IMG/VR virus record: IMGVR_UViG_3300025428_000024
Location: 1 to 20,272 of that record
Reading direction: 5' to 3' (one strand)
From: a virus
Length of the DNA stretch: 20,272 nucleotides
Part shown: piece after piece, positions 17,475-20,272 of the stretch
Numbering within the stretch: the first letter of the stretch is position 1
Layout: every line of letters starts with the position of its first letter
Translations under genes and position numbers: made by a program
The notes under the pieces: generated by a model
Seen by the model: only the letters and a program-made list of their open reading frames with translations
The model's database searches: none
What the model was told of the DNA's origin: nothing

Positions 17475-20272
17475 ACCTGAATTCTTCCATTAGTTGATCA
17501 TTGAGTATTCTATGGAACTGATCTATAAATGCTAAACCAGGAGTTAATCTAAGTGCAGCAGATTCTATCTTATATCTACCCTTCCTACTACCTGATTTAA
17601 ACTTAGCATTATCTCCGTAAGCTGTTAGTAAGTAACCAAAACCTTGCTTCATTGTATTTAGAGTAGTTACAGATGGTGCAGCTTTACCGGCCATATCTAT
17701 TGCAGATTGTGGGTTATAGAAGAATATAGCATCACCTGCAGCTCTATCTAACAAAGTCATAGCTAACTTAACTTGCCACATCTTCTTACGCTTCTTATCA
17801 TCGTAACTAGAACCATGTTTTAAAACCTGCATAATACCGAATAGAGCTCCTATAATAAGACCTTCTGCGATATTCTTACGCATATTGTACTTATCTATAT
17901 TACTTAAAGAATCCCAATTACCTGTAGCTATAGCTTTAATACCTTCGCCTAAAGATCTATACCTACCTTTCATAGTTTCACCTAAACGCACATCTTCATG
18001 CTCTTTAAGCATTCTAGACTCTACAGCTGTAGAAATCCACTTCTTAAATTGAGAAGCTAGCCTAAATAATACGCTCTGATACGCTATTGCAGCTTCTTTA
18101 GAAGTATATCTACCGTGTATAGTATAGTTAAGCTTTTGAATCTTATTGGTTAATTGAGACTTTTCTTTCTCTGTTAAGTTATTGTATTTATCTGTAAGTT
18201 CACCACTCTTAGTAAGCATACCTTCTTTAATAAGTACAGCTAACATAGTGCTAGACTGTAGGTATTTTTCACCTAACTTTTGTGGTAAATATAAGAATTC
18301 TTGTAGCTTATCAAAATCTAACTTTTTAGGATTGCCTGATACATGTTCTACCAAATGGTAGTCTTCAAGCTCTTGCAGTACGTTAAGTTCTTCTAAAAGT
18401 TTGTTTAATGTAGATTCTTTATCTGCAGTTTGCCTAAAGAATATATTTCTAGATGCACGTAAACCTTCATAGTTCATAAATTTACCGCCTACAGCCTCTA
18501 TAAAGTTACCCATTTGTCCAAACACTACGTTATTTATAGCACCTATTGGACTAAAGCCTATACGAAGTAATGAATTGTACTTTAAAAAACCATCTAATAA
18601 GTCTGAAGTATATACTACTCTTTTACCTACTAAGTTACCATTATCGTCTACTACATCAGTTTTAAACGGTAATTCAAACTTACCCTCTTTCTTCTTTAAA
18701 TCACCAAATATTTGCATTCTGATATAACCATCTACTATCTTATGTAGATTAGAGTCTTCATAACTAACAGGAGCTTTATTAGGTGTATCATTCTTGTAAT
18801 ATTGTCTATTTACTATATGACCATCTTTACCTACAGCCTTCTTCATACACTCTTCTATCATTCGTACTTCAGGTAATAATTCAACCATTTCATGGTGATT
18901 ATTTATGAATTGTCCGAATTGTAGTAAGCTAGAACTTAAATCTCTAGATTTCTCACTTTCATGCAGTGGTGTTAAGAACTCTAAAGGGAACATATCTTTA
19001 CCAGCTTCTGTAGATAATACACCATTAGAATTACGTTCTACTTGTACTAGCTTGTTAAATGCTATACGCCCTTTAGCTTTAACATTTGCTATAAAATGCC
19101 CACCCATTTGTTGAGGTGATAAAACTTGGAGTTTCTCCATCTCATCTATGTAGAAGTTATAGAACCTAGCTAATTCAGGTGTAGATTGTATCTTAATATA
19201 GTTAGCATTATCTGTACCATCATTATTAAACATAGAAACTATCTCGGTAGTGCGACCATTTGAGCTTATAAACACATCAAACATATGTTCAGGTTTCACC
19301 CCATTTTTTTTAGCCCAATCTCCTAGTAACTTAACCTCTTCTTTTATACGTTCTGCAAGTTGCTTACTAGCTATATCTGCTTTGTTTTGGCGCTCTTTAA
19401 TCAATAATCCAATAGTTCTAGCATAGTAATTCGCAGAGTCAGCTAAAGCACCTAGGTAAGTAGTTGCTACACCTTTATCTCTACTTTGAGCATCTATATC
19501 ATCTTGAGTTACTTGCTTAGGACTATTCTCTTGTACTATATCTAATACTTTCTTTTGAATCAGCGGAAATACTTCATTATAAGCATTGGCAGCTTCTTGT
19601 GCTAAAGAACTGAATTCTTTTAAAGCATTTAATGCATCTATAATATACTTAGCATTTGCTGTGGTTATTTCTCCACCATTCTTAAAGTCTTCAGTAAGAC
19701 CTTTTATCTCATTAATAGTCTCTAAACCTAACTCATGGTAATCATTAGCTTCTCCTGAAGCTCTAGCTACACCAAACTTATGCTCTAACTCTTCTAGTTT
19801 TGCAACTGCCTTAGGGAATTCAGGATCTCCAGAATCCATAGCTTGTAACTTCTTCTTAAGAGAGTTTATTCTACGAATGAATAATCCTGATTGTTTAGCA
19901 AATGGATCTGCAGGTAGAGAAGTTCTTTCATCTACTGCTTCTTCTTTTTTAAGACTTTCTAGGTCTAACCAAGTTTTATCATTAATTAATTCTTGTAAGG
20001 CATCTACATATGTATAGCCTTTACCAGTATCATTCGCGTAGTATAAAGTCTTATTATCTAATCTACCTTTAGCTATTTGATTTAAAATCCAGTTTCTTTG
20101 TGCAGGTCTTACATTTTCATGGTCTTCACCTTTTAACCAAGCTTTATAATCGTTAGCAGCTTTCTCTGCAGATTCTACTGATACATAACCTTTAATACCG
20201 CTAGCTGTAAATGGATTATCAAATTGTTTATAACCTGCATCTGGTACACGTTGTACAACTACACCATGATCT
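17473..20272 (-). CDS. Giant virion-associated protein, C-terminal part (start outside window)
   Basis: One frame is open on the minus strand from the window edge to TAA at 17473-17475, 932 residues visible; an internal Met at 19839 is not a likely start because coding sequence (DPFAKQSGLFIRRINSLKK and further) continues upstream of it. The protein is highly charged and helical, with long coiled-coil-like parts (residues beyond the internal Met: LEELEHKFGVARASGEA, LKEFSSLAQEAANAY). Near the end are a hydrophobic segment (IAEGLIIGALFGIMQVL) and a Gly/Ala-rich amphipathic stretch. crAss-like phages encode very large virion proteins in the late block, thought to be ejected with the DNA. That fits size, strand and place, but no catalytic motif is seen in this part. 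Confidence 0.65.
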   Translation of the reverse strand, partial: DHGVVVQRVPDAGYKQFDNPFTASGIKGYVSVESAEKAANDYKAWLKGEDHENVRPAQRNWILNQIAKGRLDNKTLYYANDTGKGYTYVDALQELINDKTWLDLESLKKEEAVDERTSLPADPFAKQSGLFIRRINSLKKKLQAMDSGDPEFPKAVAKLEELEHKFGVARASGEANDYHELGLETINEIKGLTEDFKNGGEITTANAKYIIDALNALKEFSSLAQEAANAYNEVFPLIQKKVLDIVQENSPKQVTQDDIDAQSRDKGVATTYLGALADSANYYARTIGLLIKERQNKADIASKQLAERIKEEVKLLGDWAKKNGVKPEHMFDVFISSNGRTTEIVSMFNNDGTDNANYIKIQSTPELARFYNFYIDEMEKLQVLSPQQMGGHFIANVKAKGRIAFNKLVQVERNSNGVLSTEAGKDMFPLEFLTPLHESEKSRDLSSSLLQFGQFINNHHEMVELLPEVRMIEECMKKAVGKDGHIVNRQYYKNDTPNKAPVSYEDSNLHKIVDGYIRMQIFGDLKKKEGKFELPFKTDVVDDNGNLVGKRVVYTSDLLDGFLKYNSLLRIGFSPIGAINNVVFGQMGNFIEAVGGKFMNYEGLRASRNIFFRQTADKESTLNKLLEELNVLQELEDYHLVEHVSGNPKKLDFDKLQEFLYLPQKLGEKYLQSSTMLAVLIKEGMLTKSGELTDKYNNLTEKEKSQLTNKIQKLNYTIHGRYTSKEAAIAYQSVLFRLASQFKKWISTAVESRMLKEHEDVRLGETMKGRYRSLGEGIKAIATGNWDSLSNIDKYNMRKNIAEGLIIGALFGIMQVLKHGSSYDDKKRKKMWQVKLAMTLLDRAAGDAIFFYNPQSAIDMAGKAAPSVTTLNTMKQGFGYLLTAYGDNAKFKSGSRKGRYKIESAALRLTPGLAFIDQFHRILNDQLMEEFR

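Overview
This AT-rich window (roughly one-third G+C by eye) looks like part of a tailed-phage genome of the crAss-like type (order Crassvirales), infecting a Bacteroidota host. The evidence is a long co-directional replication and nucleotide-metabolism operon (rIIA/rIIB-like pair, DnaB-like helicase, Sak4-like ATPase, SSB-like protein, DnaG-like primase, PD-(D/E)XK endonuclease, GH73-type lysozyme, flap exonuclease, class II ribonucleotide reductase, nucleotide pyrophosphohydrolase, metallophosphoesterases). It converges on a very long virion-type protein on the other strand. Most genes lack a Shine-Dalgarno sequence and have A-rich leaders, as in Bacteroidota and their phages. TAA, TGA and TAG all act as stops, so I see no stop-codon reassignment.

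Layout. Positions 1-582 are the 3' part of a group I intron carrying an ORF. 583-2217 is the downstream exon of a probable rIIA-like gene, followed by an intrinsic terminator and a promoter-like region. 2357-4274 is an rIIB-like gene broken twice: an ORF-less 282-nt group I intron sits exactly after the conserved Gly-Leu-His codons, and further down the reading frame shifts by +1 into an acidic tail with two similar small domains. 4271-8202 holds small proteins, a probable replication initiator or helicase loader, the helicase, Sak4-like and SSB-like genes, ending in a GAAA-capped hairpin. 8277-10758 holds primase, small ORFs, an endonuclease and a membrane-anchored glucosaminidase. 10801-15382 holds the flap exonuclease, an unknown gene, NrdJ with a 323-aa intein in its active site, and a DUF5664-type pyrophosphohydrolase. 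15383-15550 is a very AT-rich, gene-free stretch with a large hairpin and a spaced direct repeat. 15551-17434 holds two metallophosphoesterases and a small zinc-ribbon protein. 17441-17467 is a bidirectional terminator. 17473-20272 on the minus strand is the C-terminal part of a giant protein whose start lies outside the window.

How it fits together. The plus-strand genes overlap or abut, often by ATGA or TAATG, and form a translationally coupled early block that supplies replication machinery, recombination proteins and deoxynucleotides. The minus-strand gene belongs to the late, virion block. The most unusual feature is the density of self-splicing elements: two group I introns in neighbouring genes, each predicted to interrupt a member of the rII pair, plus an intein placed directly after the predicted radical cysteine of the reductase. 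The intein's endonuclease motifs carry Asn where the catalytic Asp is expected. Functions are inferred from recognised motifs and gene order; no database search was run.
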